From NCBI GenBank assembly GCA_902363555.1, contig CABJAM010000007.1, positions 124,001-188,000 on the forward strand: a stretch of 64,000 nucleotides of DNA. The letters are read 5' to 3'. This stretch comes from Lachnospiraceae bacterium (GTDB lineage Bacteria > Bacillota > Clostridia > Lachnospirales > Lachnospiraceae). Each line of letters begins with the position of its first letter. Within the stretch, counting starts at the first letter, position 1. The notes beneath the pieces are model-generated. The model ran no database searches. It was not told the origin of the DNA and saw nothing but the letters and a program-made list of their open reading frames with translations. Made by a program: the position numbers and the translations under genes. This document shows positions 17,616-26,386 of this stretch, one piece after another.

Positions 17616-18062
17616 TCAAGCCTTCTTCCGTGCAAACAGCATAAAAAATTTCTGCGGGATCATCAGCACGCACATAATCCCAATCGTAATCGCCATAGCC
17701 ACCTTCAACGTCTCCACGCCCCTGGCCGACGCCTCCGCAAACTGATTCATTATAAAATAATAAGACGTATAATAAATCCCCACGCCAGGCACCAGCGGAA
17801 ATATCCCCGCCACAAGAAAAATTGTCACCGGAGACTTCCGGGTCACAGCAAATATCCGTGACAGCAGCGTCACCACAACGACAGCGATAAACGTCGCAAT
17901 AACAACGCCCTGCACCTCCGAAAAATACCGGTAAAACACCCAGCCCATACCGCCGGTGAGACCGCCAAAGGCCCACTGCTTTCTTGGCACATTAAACAAA
18001 ATGGCAAAGGCCGCCGTAGCAAAAAAAGCCACAATAAATTCAATAATCAATGTCACGATCAC
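17616..18062 (-). CDS. Threonine/serine exporter family protein, small subunit (ThrE_2-like)
   Basis: A 148-residue membrane protein with four to five predicted membrane segments, including GIFPLVPGVGIYYTSYYFI, a hallmark of the ThrE_2 (DUF3815) family. The start is a GTG at 18062 with AGGAGGG a few nucleotides before it. It follows the ThrE-domain gene after 13 nt. The two halves correspond to the single-chain threonine/serine exporter of corynebacteria, so together they probably export small amino acids. Confidence 0.87.
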   Translation of the reverse strand: MIVTLIIEFIVAFFATAAFAILFNVPRKQWAFGGLTGGMGWVFYRYFSEVQGVVIATFIAVVVVTLLSRIFAVTRKSPVTIFLVAGIFPLVPGVGIYYTSYYFIMNQFAEASARGVETLKVAMAITIGIMCVLMIPQKFFMLFARKKA

Positions 18063-18075
18063 GGCAAGCCCTCCT

Positions 18076-19014
18076 TTAATAAAACAGCCGGTAGATCACA
18101 CCAACGCCAATGGCCATACAGATAGCCACCAAAATGGCATCGATCAGCCGTATGGCGCCGGACAAATAATCGCCGTTAAAGAAATCCCGTATGGACGTCG
18201 TCAAAGGAACTCCTGGAACAAGGATGATCAGGCCGCCAATAATAATCTTATCCATGTTCAGGCCGGCAAACAATGCCGCCATAACCATTCCTCCAAGTGT
18301 AATCAGGGCGCTGCCAAGTATGGTCTGCATCACCTTGGATATTTTTCCACGCCCCATCACATACTGAAACAGACAGAGCAAAACGCCCACTGGCGCCACA
18401 GCCAGGCAATCCCACACACTGCCCCCAAACAGATAGCAAAAGCAGCCGCTGCCCAAAGCACAGGCAAATGCCTGCTGCAAAAGGCCGGCCCCCGGAGTTG
18501 CCGCAATCCGCTCCATTTCCGCCATCGCCTCATCCAGCGTATATCTCCCCTCACATATTTCACGGGAAAGCTGATTCATTTGGGCCACCCGCCCAAGGTT
18601 CGGTGTTTTTAAAGGCACATGCTTGATCTGGGTACATCGGGTCTTATCCTCGTGGTGCAGTGTTACAAATATTCCGTTGGAAATGGCAAACACATCGATA
18701 TCCGCCTTGTCAAAGGCCCGGCCCACGATCAGCATCGTATCCTGAACTCTGGCGATCTCCGCGCCGTTGGCAAGCAGCGTCTCCCCCATCATGGATACCA
18801 GATCCAAAACCTTTCGCCCGGACTCATGGATATCGCCGGGCTGCGCCGTTTTCCCGGCGTCATACCCCGGCTTTTCGCTGGGCAACTTCGTTTTATCGCC
18901 GCGTTGCTCCGGCTTATGGGAATCGCTGTCCTCACCGTTTTGTTTTTGAGGCAACGTCAGTTGGGCGGCCCGCCCACGGGTGTCTTCACCCTTATATTGT
19001 ATCGGCTCTGTCAT
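18076..19014 (-). CDS. Threonine/serine exporter family protein, large subunit (ThrE-like)
   Basis: A 312-residue protein. Residues 1 to about 65 are hydrophilic and charged, an extension not needed by the family. The ThrE domain follows, with ETLLANGAEIARVQDTM, ISNGIFVTLHHEDKTRC and the turn GAGLLQQAF, then about five membrane segments. AAGGAGA lies before the ATG. It is paired with the ThrE_2 gene. Partner function in amino-acid export is inferred from the family. Confidence 0.88.
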   Translation of the reverse strand: MTEPIQYKGEDTRGRAAQLTLPQKQNGEDSDSHKPEQRGDKTKLPSEKPGYDAGKTAQPGDIHESGRKVLDLVSMMGETLLANGAEIARVQDTMLIVGRAFDKADIDVFAISNGIFVTLHHEDKTRCTQIKHVPLKTPNLGRVAQMNQLSREICEGRYTLDEAMAEMERIAATPGAGLLQQAFACALGSGCFCYLFGGSVWDCLAVAPVGVLLCLFQYVMGRGKISKVMQTILGSALITLGGMVMAALFAGLNMDKIIIGGLIILVPGVPLTTSIRDFFNGDYLSGAIRLIDAILVAICMAIGVGVIYRLFY

Positions 19015-19300
19015 CGTATTTCTCCTTAAAATTTAGACTATATAAAACCGTTCATTATTATTTGCTCCTCTACCATATTATAATAAATACGAACAAAAAT
19101 AAACAACAAATATCAGAAGAATCAAGAATCTGTAAATTTATAAAAATTTCATAGTTTGCTGGATATTTTAAGAAAGATGTACTGTGATTTTTTCATGGCA
19201 TATGCTATACTTTATAACAACTCAGCCAGGTCTGCGCATTCGCTGCGCGGACCGCCGGACCGCTCATAGCCGGACAGCATAGAACACTTGGAGGAACCTT
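19015..19300. promoter_or_regulatory. Divergent intergenic region with hairpin
   Basis: AT-rich spacer between the ThrE and AI-2E-family genes. A -10-like TATACT lies at 19206-19211. A hairpin GGTCTGCGC (19229-19237)/GCGCGGACC (19245-19253) follows in the leader of the rightward gene. Nothing else is recognised. Confidence 0.4.
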
Positions 19301-20464
19301 ATGAATCTGGATAAAGAAAACATGAAAAAAATACTTCTCATCGCCTTTGCCATCGTTCTTTTTTATGTAGGCGTTGGTCATCTGGACGTGGTATTTAACG
19401 GCCTGAAATGGGTCATTGCACTTGTATTTCCATTTCTGTTTGGCGCCTGTATCGCATTTATATTGAATGTTCCCATGCGCTCCATCGAGCGGAGCCTGTT
19501 CGGCGGCTACCACGGAAAACGCCAGAAGCTGGTAAACCGGCTGCGCCGGCCGGTCAGTTTTGTGCTGACGCTCATCTGCGTTCTTGGAATTATCTGCATT
19601 GTTGTGCTGTTCGTTGCGCCGCAGCTTGGCGAAACGATCCAGTCCATCATCGAGCGGATACCGGATTCGTTTAATCAGGTCCAGCTATGGATCAATGAAA
19701 TGCTGGATAAATATCAGGTTGTGGCCGAAGCCCTGGGGGATATAAAAATCAACTGGGATTCCATTGCCAACCATCTGACCGAGTTTTTGAAAAATGGCGT
19801 CAGCAGTGTCTTTACATCCACCGTAGGCATTGCCGCCTCCATTGTCAACGGACTGACAACCTTCTTCATCGGATTTGTTTTTGCCATATATATTTTATTC
19901 CAGAAGGAAAATCTCAGCCGGCAGGTTAAAAAGCTGATGTACGCCTACGCACCTGAAAAAAGAGTGGACCGTATTGTGGAAATTGCCGGCATATCCAACC
20001 GGATTTTTTCCAGATTCTTGTCCGGCCAGTGCCTGGAGGCCACCATCCTTGGAACGATGTTTTTCATCACACTGACCATCTTCCGTTTTCCATACGCACT
20101 GCTCATCGGTGTACTCATTGCGTTTACAGCGCTGATCCCCATCGTTGGTGCATTTATCGGCTGCTTCATCGGAGCACTGCTGATGCTCATGGTCAGTCCG
20201 ATGAAAATGGTTATTTTCGTCATCATTTTCCTTGTGCTCCAGCAGATAGAAGGCAATATCATCTACCCGAAGGTGGTCGGCAATTCCATCGGTCTCCCGG
20301 CCATTTGGGTTCTTGCGGCAGTGACCATTGGCGGCAGTCTCATGGGAATCGCCGGAATGCTCATATTTATCCCTCTCGTTTCCGTACTCTACACCCTGCT
20401 GCGGGATGCGGTGCGCACGCGTATTAAAAAACGGCAGATTAAGCCCCAAAAGTACAGCTCCTAA
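19301..20464 (+). CDS. AI-2E family transporter (UPF0118)
   Basis: A 387-residue membrane protein of the AI-2E transporter family. There are three N-terminal hydrophobic segments (IAFAIVLFYVGVGHL, VIALVFPFLFGACIAFIL, VLTLICVLGIICIVVLFVA), a soluble loop (about 110-165), and C-terminal segments with ALIPIVGAFIGCFIGALL and LVLQQIEGNIIYPKVVG, the family signature. TTGGAGGA precedes the ATG. Members have been linked to autoinducer-2 or ion export; the substrate here is unknown. It stands alone and ends at a bidirectional terminator. Confidence 0.9.
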   Translation: MNLDKENMKKILLIAFAIVLFYVGVGHLDVVFNGLKWVIALVFPFLFGACIAFILNVPMRSIERSLFGGYHGKRQKLVNRLRRPVSFVLTLICVLGIICIVVLFVAPQLGETIQSIIERIPDSFNQVQLWINEMLDKYQVVAEALGDIKINWDSIANHLTEFLKNGVSSVFTSTVGIAASIVNGLTTFFIGFVFAIYILFQKENLSRQVKKLMYAYAPEKRVDRIVEIAGISNRIFSRFLSGQCLEATILGTMFFITLTIFRFPYALLIGVLIAFTALIPIVGAFIGCFIGALLMLMVSPMKMVIFVIIFLVLQQIEGNIIYPKVVGNSIGLPAIWVLAAVTIGGSLMGIAGMLIFIPLVSVLYTLLRDAVRTRIKKRQIKPQKYSS

Positions 20465-20510
20465 ATCGCACTCATTCCGATTGGTCTGCACATTTACTGC
20501 GCAGCAAAAA

Positions 20511-20561
20511 GCAGCCCCACGCCCCGGGATTACGACTCCGGGCTGCCGGGCTGCTTCTTTT
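20511..20561. terminator. Bidirectional terminator
   Basis: GCAGCCC (20511-20517) pairs with GGGCTGC (20548-20554) and encloses an inner CCCGG/CCGGG stem. TTCTTTT follows on the right and TTTTT on the opposite strand, fitting the convergent genes on both sides. Confidence 0.85.
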
Positions 20562-20580
20562 CTTACAGTATATCTGTTCT

Positions 20581-21030
20581 TTATTGGCATTTATCCAGCT
20601 TTTCCACATTTTCCAATGTAAATATTGGCTCAAAGTCATCGGTATCGGAACATATCCGTCCACCCTTTTGCTCCAGAATTTCCCGCATCACAAGGCGCAC
20701 GGCCGTCTGATCCAGGGCGTCATAGCTCATCTGATAAATCGTTTTTATATCATTTTCCCGGATATAATCCAGATCCAGCGGGTCCACAAAGCATTCCCGG
20801 GCATCCTGGAAAATCAGAGAATCATTGGCCAGCACGACCTCTACCAGGTTCAGCTCATTCCAGACCTCGACATTTTCCTCAGGCACGGACGCAATACACA
20901 AGGACAATTCTTTGGCGTTCATCGCCACCGGCGACATATAGTAAAATTCATAAATCGTCTTAACATTCTTTTTTACCGCCGTCACCTTTTTAGATAACTT
21001 CTTGTCATTTGTCTTTTTACCTTTCATCAT
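20581..21030 (-). CDS. Conserved-looking hypothetical protein
   Basis: I do not recognise this 149-residue soluble protein. The first ~23 residues are rich in Lys (MMKGKKTNDKKLSKKVTAVK); the remainder is acidic and probably alpha/beta, with no signal peptide or membrane segment. GGGAGGTG precedes the start. It follows the Nudix gene after 12 nt, so it is the third gene of the NSS transporter-Nudix operon. No catalytic motif is visible. Confidence 0.75.
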   Translation of the reverse strand: MMKGKKTNDKKLSKKVTAVKKNVKTIYEFYYMSPVAMNAKELSLCIASVPEENVEVWNELNLVEVVLANDSLIFQDARECFVDPLDLDYIRENDIKTIYQMSYDALDQTAVRLVMREILEQKGGRICSDTDDFEPIFTLENVEKLDKCQ

Positions 21031-21042
21031 CGAACACCTCCC

Positions 21043-21690
21043 TTATTCTTTACCATTCTCCAAAAGCCCGTCACCATTTGGCGCATCCGGACATTTTTGC
21101 CGGATGATCCCGGCCACGGACTTTATGATTCGCGCGGTCAATCCCCATATGACCCGGCCATTGGGCTCATAAAAACAGACCTCGCTCCAGCCGCTGTGCC
21201 ACGGATAGCTTTTGCCCCCGGGAATCTTATCCACAGGAAAATCTTCCGCCACCTGGGTATACACCTTATTTTTAAAGCACAAAGGCTCATTTTCAATAAA
21301 ATAGTTCACGGGTACAAAAAATACTTCATCGACCTCCGACGGATTCATCGTTTCCTTATAGTCGAAAAGTCTTACAAGATATGGCATGATCATCTGACCG
21401 GACGGCGATAAATACACATCCATTGGGGCGATCATCCGAATCTGATCCATCCCGATACATAATTCCTCCATCGTTTCCCGGAGCGCCGCACCGGCAAAGT
21501 CTTCCCCGGCTTCCAGCTTTCCTCCGGGTAAACATATTTCCCCCGGCTGACGTCTCAGGCTCCCCGCGCGGACCTCAAATAAAATCTGTTCCTGCCCGTC
21601 TTTTACCACCACCGGAACGGTCACTGCATATTTTTTATACTCCGAATATCCGATAATCCCGGGATGACGCCCGGCTAAAGCTTCCAGCAT
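21043..21690 (-). CDS. Nudix hydrolase, CoA pyrophosphatase type
   Basis: The 215-residue protein carries a complete Nudix box (GGKLEAGEDFAGAALRETME followed by EL), with the metal-binding RETMEEL. Directly before it, EVRAGSLRRQPGEICLPGG resembles the NuCoA motif of NudL/YeaB enzymes that cleave coenzyme A to phosphopantetheine and 3',5'-ADP. GAGGTGATG precedes the ATG. It starts 9 nt after the transporter gene, so the two are probably co-transcribed. Confidence 0.87.
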   Translation of the reverse strand: MLEALAGRHPGIIGYSEYKKYAVTVPVVVKDGQEQILFEVRAGSLRRQPGEICLPGGKLEAGEDFAGAALRETMEELCIGMDQIRMIAPMDVYLSPSGQMIMPYLVRLFDYKETMNPSEVDEVFFVPVNYFIENEPLCFKNKVYTQVAEDFPVDKIPGGKSYPWHSGWSEVCFYEPNGRVIWGLTARIIKSVAGIIRQKCPDAPNGDGLLENGKE

Positions 21691-21699
21691 TTCATCACC

Positions 21700-23025
21700 T
21701 CAACCGATTCCCTTATAAATAAAGCCGAGAATGAGAACGATAATGGTCAGCGGCACATATATATACCGCGCGGTCACTCCAAACCATGCCGGCAACGGCT
21801 TTTTACGCCCCGTCTCCATCTCCTCCCGGATTTTTTTGTAACCGAGGATATAATAAATGGATATCGCGCCCAGCACAGCGCCGAAGGGAACGATGACAAT
21901 GGTCACCACGTCCATCCAGGTTCCTACCCGGCTTTCGCCCTCGATCAACAGCCCGACTCCAAGGGTAATTATAGCACAAAGCAGCACCGCTGTCTTTCTT
22001 TTTAATTGAAAACGGTTCTGCCAGCTTTCGATGACAGCCTCAAACATATTCATCAGTGATGTAATCCCGGCAAACAGCACGGACAGGAAAAATATCACTG
22101 CAAACAACCGCCCCAGGGGCATTTGCTTAAATATGTTGGGAATCGTAAGGAACATCAGCGACGGCCCCCGGTCCGGTTCGATGCCAAAGGCAAATACGGC
22201 CGGCATAATGGCCAATGCCGCCAAAATGGCCGCCAATGTATCAAAAGCTGCCGTGCGGATGGATGTTTTGGGGATATCCGCATTTTTCCCAAGGTAGGAG
22301 CCGTAAACGATCATTCCAGATCCCGTAATGGACAGCGAGAAAAACGCCTGGCCCATGGCCATGATCCACGTCTCCGCCTTCAGCAGGTATTCCCATTTTG
22401 GAACAAATAAAAACTTATAGCCCTCCACAGCGCCGTTCAGAAAAAACACCCGCACAGCCAGAATGGCAAACAGGATGAAAAATATGGGCATCAGCACCTT
22501 ATTGACCTTCTCGATCCCTTTTACCGCATTGACCAGCAGGATAATGGCCGTAATAACGACCACCGCCGTATGCCAGCCCACATTTCCAAAATCCCCGGTC
22601 ATCTGGCCAAAATATTCGGAAGCCTCCGTTGTCAGCAGTGTACCGGTCAGAGAACCGAAAACAGACCGGAATACCCAGCCGATGATCACAGAGTAGCCGA
22701 TGGCAATGCCCAGCGAGCCCAGCAGCGGTATCCACCCAAGGATACTGCCAAGCTTCCCCTTGCCGATATTTTCCCAGCAGTATTTATAAGACCCCAGTGT
22801 ACCGGTGCCCGACCGGCGGCCGATGGCAAATTCCGCCGAGAGCCCCACCAACCCGAACAGTACAATAAAAAACAGGTACGGTATGAGAAAAGCCGCACCT
22901 CCGTATTGGCCCAGACGATAAGGAAACATCCATATATTTCCCAGACCTACGGCAGATCCTACGCAGGCCAGAATAAAACCAAAGGAGCCGGTAAAGCTGC
23001 CATTGGCATGTATTTTTTGCTTCAT
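21700..23025 (-). CDS. Sodium-dependent transporter, NSS/SNF family
   Basis: A 441-residue membrane protein with about eleven segments. The N-terminal SFGFILACVGSAVGLGNIWM and FPYRLGQYGG form the family's sodium and substrate site. GGGAGGAG precedes the ATG. NSS proteins import amino acids or related solutes with sodium; the substrate cannot be read from the sequence. It is the first gene of an operon with Nudix and hypothetical genes. Its leader holds a degenerate palindrome (23099-23127) and the left 35-bp repeat. Confidence 0.93.
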   Translation of the reverse strand: MKQKIHANGSFTGSFGFILACVGSAVGLGNIWMFPYRLGQYGGAAFLIPYLFFIVLFGLVGLSAEFAIGRRSGTGTLGSYKYCWENIGKGKLGSILGWIPLLGSLGIAIGYSVIIGWVFRSVFGSLTGTLLTTEASEYFGQMTGDFGNVGWHTAVVVITAIILLVNAVKGIEKVNKVLMPIFFILFAILAVRVFFLNGAVEGYKFLFVPKWEYLLKAETWIMAMGQAFFSLSITGSGMIVYGSYLGKNADIPKTSIRTAAFDTLAAILAALAIMPAVFAFGIEPDRGPSLMFLTIPNIFKQMPLGRLFAVIFFLSVLFAGITSLMNMFEAVIESWQNRFQLKRKTAVLLCAIITLGVGLLIEGESRVGTWMDVVTIVIVPFGAVLGAISIYYILGYKKIREEMETGRKKPLPAWFGVTARYIYVPLTIIVLILGFIYKGIG

Positions 23026-23061
23026 GTCTTCTCCTCCCTGTCATATATTCGCTTAATTATA

Positions 23062-23096
23062 TTACCATAATCACAGGGGAAAAGGAAGAAGATTTT
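23062..23096 (+). repeat. Left 35-bp direct repeat flanking the Rpn-type gene
   Basis: This 35-bp sequence (starting TTACCATAATCACAGGGG and ending GAAGATTTT) is identical to 24428-24462. The two copies bracket a 1.33-kb module with one complete gene. Confidence 0.95.
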
Positions 23097-23098
23097 GC

Positions 23099-23127
23099 GT
23101 AACCGTTTGGCCCTTCTGAACTTTTAC
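23099..23127. repeat. Degenerate GTAACCGTTC palindrome
   Basis: GTAACCGTTT (23099-23108) and GAACTTTTAC (23118-23127) keep the 29-bp spacing of the family, with several mismatches. The loop GGCCCTTCT is the opposite-orientation form of the AGAGGGGCC loop at 51801. It lies 74 bp upstream of the NSS gene. Confidence 0.5.
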
Positions 23128-23295
23128 AATCTGTCGAATTATGATGCTTTCTGTCAACGAGATTTTGTTGCATTTTCTAAATTCCTGTGCTATTCTAAAT
23201 CCATCGACAATATCACTTCTTAATCGGGCTTTTCTCCGGAGATTTCACTAATCGATTCCTATTCGAAACTGCGCATGAATTAAAACGTAATTTTA

Positions 23296-23324
23296 TTGAA
23301 AATGAACTTTAGCTCGTATATAAT
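23296..23324 (+). promoter_or_regulatory. Sigma-A type promoter of the Rpn-type gene
   Basis: TTGAAA (23296-23301), a 17-bp spacer and TATAAT (23319-23324) lie 21 bp before the start codon, so the gene brings its own promoter inside the repeat-flanked module. Confidence 0.8.
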
Positions 23325-23344
23325 AGAGCTATGAAGGAGGCAGT

Positions 23345-24361
23345 ATGAAAACTAACGTTTACAGAGAGTTGGATACTGCAAAAGATAACGTCAGGTACGA
23401 CGAATATGTTAAAAGAGTTCTAAGTAATAAATATATTCTGGCCTGGATACTAAAAAGTACTACCGAAGAGTTTAAAAACTATCCCATAGACACAATCGCT
23501 ATGGAGTGTATTGAAAAAGATGTACAGATTGGAAAGGTTCCGGTATATCCAGGAGCTACAAATACCCGTGTTTCTTCCGGCTGCGGTGCTCAAATGGCTG
23601 ATAAAAGTTCTATTCAACAGCCACATATGATTACCGGTGACTTAACAGAAAGCCGTATCCCCGGCGAGGGCACTGTAACCTATGATATCCGTTTCCATGC
23701 CACTGTACCCGGTGAAAACGAAAGTATTCTATTGATCATCGACATCGAAGCGCAGCGGTCATTTTATACAAAATATGAAATGGTGACCCGTGGGATTTTT
23801 TATGCCGCACGTATGATATCCGCCCAACTGGATACAGAATTTACGCACAGTGATTATAATAAACTGAAAAAAGTGTATTCCATTTTCATCTGTATGAATG
23901 CCCCCAAATACATAGGAAATGCTATTTGCGAATATAAAATCACAAAGCATGACCTGATTGGAACTATGCCGGATAAAAAATACAGTTACGATAAGCTGTC
24001 TGTTATCATAATCTGCCTTAATGAAAAGATGGATGAGAATACCGATGGTCTGCTACATCTTCTGAATGTTTTGCTGTCCATTGATTTGCAGCCCGAAAAA
24101 AAGGCAGCGGTATTGAACAATATTTTTGACATAGCGATAGATGATTCATTAGAAAAGGAGTTGAATGTTATGTGTAATCTCAGTGAAGCAATTATAGAAC
24201 GAAGCTTAGAGCTTGGAAGAAAACAGGGCCAGGAATCCGGTGAACAGCGCATGTCTTTGCTCATAAAGCGATTACTGAGCGACCATCAAATAGAAGATAT
24301 CCAAAGAGTTATCGATGATAAAAATTATCGGGAATCGTTATACAAAAAATATTCACTTTAA
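23345..24361 (+). CDS. Rpn-family recombination-promoting nuclease / PD-(D/E)XK putative transposase
   Basis: A 338-residue protein of the PD-(D/E)XK nuclease family transposase group (PF12784-like). The core is TVTYDIRFHATVPGE (active-site Asp) followed by LLIIDIEAQRSF (D-x-E-x-Q), then YEMVTRGIFYAARMIS. The C-terminus has a Gln/Glu-rich helix (LELGRKQGQESGEQRMSLL), usual for this family. GAAGGAGG precedes the ATG. Rpn proteins are DNA nucleases that stimulate RecA-independent recombination. The gene is bounded by perfect 35-bp direct repeats, which suggests recent insertion or duplication. Confidence 0.87.
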   Translation: MKTNVYRELDTAKDNVRYDEYVKRVLSNKYILAWILKSTTEEFKNYPIDTIAMECIEKDVQIGKVPVYPGATNTRVSSGCGAQMADKSSIQQPHMITGDLTESRIPGEGTVTYDIRFHATVPGENESILLIIDIEAQRSFYTKYEMVTRGIFYAARMISAQLDTEFTHSDYNKLKKVYSIFICMNAPKYIGNAICEYKITKHDLIGTMPDKKYSYDKLSVIIICLNEKMDENTDGLLHLLNVLLSIDLQPEKKAAVLNNIFDIAIDDSLEKELNVMCNLSEAIIERSLELGRKQGQESGEQRMSLLIKRLLSDHQIEDIQRVIDDKNYRESLYKKYSL

Positions 24362-24413
24362 AATCAAGTAATCATTTTATACACTGTATGCATAGAATAG
24401 ATGGCTCCGTCGA

Positions 24414-24436
24414 TTATGGTAAAATACTTACCATAA
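24414..24436. other. 9-bp palindrome at the right repeat border
   Basis: TTATGGTAA (24414-24422) pairs perfectly with TTACCATAA (24428-24436). Its right arm is the start of the right 35-bp repeat. It may act as a terminator or mark the module end. Confidence 0.55.
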
Positions 24437-24462
24437 TCACAGGGGAAAAGGAAGAAGATTTT
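24428..24462 (+). repeat. Right 35-bp direct repeat flanking the Rpn-type gene
   Basis: Identical to 23062-23096 over all 35 bases; similarity stops on both sides. Confidence 0.95.
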
Positions 24463-24481
24463 AATTATGAATAACCTGGAA

Positions 24482-24515
24482 AGTGCCAGCTATCCCGATT
24501 AGGATAGCTGACACT
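24482..24515 (-). terminator. Terminator-like hairpin after the anti-sigma gene
   Basis: A 14-bp stem (24482-24495 with 24502-24515, one G-U pair on the minus strand) with a 6-nt loop lies just beyond the anti-sigma stop. The T run is short (TTT). Confidence 0.6.
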
Positions 24516-24532
24516 CTTAAAATAGAACAGAA

Positions 24533-25777
24533 TTATTGTACGCCAATTGCTATTGTAAAATCACCATAATGTAAATCTTCACCTTTATTCAAATCTATAT
24601 TCGATTCTTCCGTTGATTTAAAAGAGTATGGTGTAACAGTTAATGATACTATATCTGTGGGCACCCCAGTTATATAATATTCCTGATCAACGCACCATGC
24701 ACCCAAATCATCCAGATATGCATCAGTAAACAATTTTCCGCCCTCATTACTGTCAAACATAAAATCATAAGATTTTCCCTGACTATCATTAGCTGCAAAG
24801 CCCGATCTGCCAAGCGCAGTAGCCTTCTCCTGTGCGTCCTCTCCGATAAAACGATATGTGTAGCAAATATGCATGGTAGACAATGTCAGACTCATTTCAG
24901 TAACTTCAACGCTACCACCATCAATTTCAATCGTCTGGGGTTCAATGACCACGACAGCATTGTCAGTTACAGCCACCTTAACAGAAACGACATGGAATCC
25001 CAACCGACTGCTTAAGGAACCAGGATTACTAAATACTTCAAAAGGAATCTGTACAGTAAAATCATCGGTAAGCTGTGCATCTGTTAATTGTACTCTGCCA
25101 TGGTAAACATAGGAGCTTTTAGTTTCATCATAATATCTGTCGCTCATTACATCTGCAGCATACTGTGTGCCGTTCACAAATACACGTGAAGTCGCCAGCT
25201 CATAATTCTTCCCAGCTTCCGTAGCCTCCCCATAAACATGTAACACAGAACCGTCAAAGTACACTTCCTTCAATTGGATTAAAGGCTCCATAAAAATTTC
25301 ATCAGTTTCCTGTAGAAACTGCGGCATCACTCCTGGCAGCTCAGACTCAATCGTCTGGCCCTCTCCCATTTCCTGATGATTTGCCTGGCCTTGATCATTT
25401 TCTTGCGAAGAAGAGTCAATTACCTTTATATATTTTTCAGCTTCATCCGGATTCTCTCCTGCATCCCTGCCGAGATAATTACCGAGCTGAAAATTTGTCG
25501 CAGCCCAGGCGGAGCCCCCCACGACAACGACCAGCGCCGCTACACAGGCCACAGCCTTTTTCCAGCCAAAAGATTTCATTGTCCGTTTATTTTCTTTATA
25601 CATCTTAGCATCCCCTCTGCTTTTTGTATGTTTATTAAAATCATACACATTCCCCTGCTCTACGCCCATGCGCTCCTCACCTGCCGCCAGTTGACGACGT
25701 ACACAGGCGTCCACGGTCTCGGAAAAATGCTCCGGCGTTTTTAAATACTTATCTTTCTGCCAATTCTGATGCTCCAT
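24533..25777 (-). CDS. DUF4179-type anti-sigma factor
   Basis: A 414-residue protein with a cytoplasmic N-terminus (about 70 residues), one membrane segment (AVACVAALVVVVGGSAWAA, about 75-93) and a long extracytoplasmic part made largely of beta-strand-like sequence. This layout, and the position directly behind an ECF sigma gene with a 29-nt overlap, match DUF4179 anti-sigma factors that hold the sigma factor at the membrane. The signal sensed is unknown. Confidence 0.82.
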   Translation of the reverse strand: MEHQNWQKDKYLKTPEHFSETVDACVRRQLAAGEERMGVEQGNVYDFNKHTKSRGDAKMYKENKRTMKSFGWKKAVACVAALVVVVGGSAWAATNFQLGNYLGRDAGENPDEAEKYIKVIDSSSQENDQGQANHQEMGEGQTIESELPGVMPQFLQETDEIFMEPLIQLKEVYFDGSVLHVYGEATEAGKNYELATSRVFVNGTQYAADVMSDRYYDETKSSYVYHGRVQLTDAQLTDDFTVQIPFEVFSNPGSLSSRLGFHVVSVKVAVTDNAVVVIEPQTIEIDGGSVEVTEMSLTLSTMHICYTYRFIGEDAQEKATALGRSGFAANDSQGKSYDFMFDSNEGGKLFTDAYLDDLGAWCVDQEYYITGVPTDIVSLTVTPYSFKSTEESNIDLNKGEDLHYGDFTIAIGVQ

Positions 25778-26249
25778 TAATTCCAGCCTCCTTTTCGTAT
25801 ATCTTCCTTAACTGCTTCCGCGCCCTTGAAAGCCGGCTTTTCACCGTTCCTTCCGAATCCCCGGTCATCCCGGCGATTTCCCGGATGGTATAGCCTTCAA
25901 TATAGTAAAGCACAATGGTTATGCGGTAGGCAAAGTCCAACTGCATGATATCCTGGTAGACCTCCGGGTATTCATTGTCATAACTCTCCTGAAGACTGAC
26001 GGACTCATCATAATCCGTCTCACGCTTTCGCAGACGTAAAATCCGGTAGCATTCATTGATCAGAATCCGCGTCAGCCATGTTTTGGCATAGACGTCTTTT
26101 TTTAAGGACGGCAGGCCTGCAAAGCTGTGGACAATGGCTTCTGATACAGCATCCTCACAATCTGCGTCATTTTTCAATATGGATTTGGCCACTCTGTACA
26201 GACTGTCTTTTGAGTCCATGATCAATGCGCCCAATTGTTCTTTTGTCAT
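25749..26249 (-). CDS. ECF RNA polymerase sigma factor
   Basis: The 166-residue product has sigma region 2 (SLYRVAKSILKNDADCEDAV, then TWLTRILINECYRILR) and region 4 (YYIEGYTIREIAGMTGDSEG followed by TVKSRLSRARKQL), with no region 1 or 3, as in SigV-like ECF factors. It overlaps its anti-sigma gene. A sequence resembling its own promoter lies at 26356-26386, so positive autoregulation is likely. Confidence 0.93.
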   Translation of the reverse strand: MTKEQLGALIMDSKDSLYRVAKSILKNDADCEDAVSEAIVHSFAGLPSLKKDVYAKTWLTRILINECYRILRLRKRETDYDESVSLQESYDNEYPEVYQDIMQLDFAYRITIVLYYIEGYTIREIAGMTGDSEGTVKSRLSRARKQLRKIYEKEAGINGASELAER

Positions 26250-26355
26250 AGCATCCTCCCGTTCCCTGCAGGATAACCGTTGGCAGGAGCCAAACTTTTT
26301 CCCTGTATGTACTTTTAAAATGATGAAATACCGGTATTTTTTTCACTTTATACTT

Positions 26356-26386
26356 ATTAGAGCGTTTTAAGGGGCTAAAGGTTGCA
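26356..26386 (-). promoter_or_regulatory. Candidate autoregulatory ECF promoter
   Basis: On the minus strand TGCAACCTTT (26386-26377) is followed, after a 12-nt spacer, by CGCTCTAAT (26364-26356), about 110 bp before the sigma start. TGCAACC-type -35 elements are usual for SigV-like ECF factors in Firmicutes; the -10 assignment is less certain. Confidence 0.55.

Noticed and set aside
19895..20590. 231-codon minus-strand frame
   Set aside because: It is antisense to the AI-2E family gene; its His/Asn/Asp-rich composition is typical of a shadow frame.
23062..24462. Conventional insertion sequence
   Set aside because: There are no terminal inverted repeats at the borders and no DDE or HUH transposase; the flanking repeats are 35 bp, much longer than normal target duplications.
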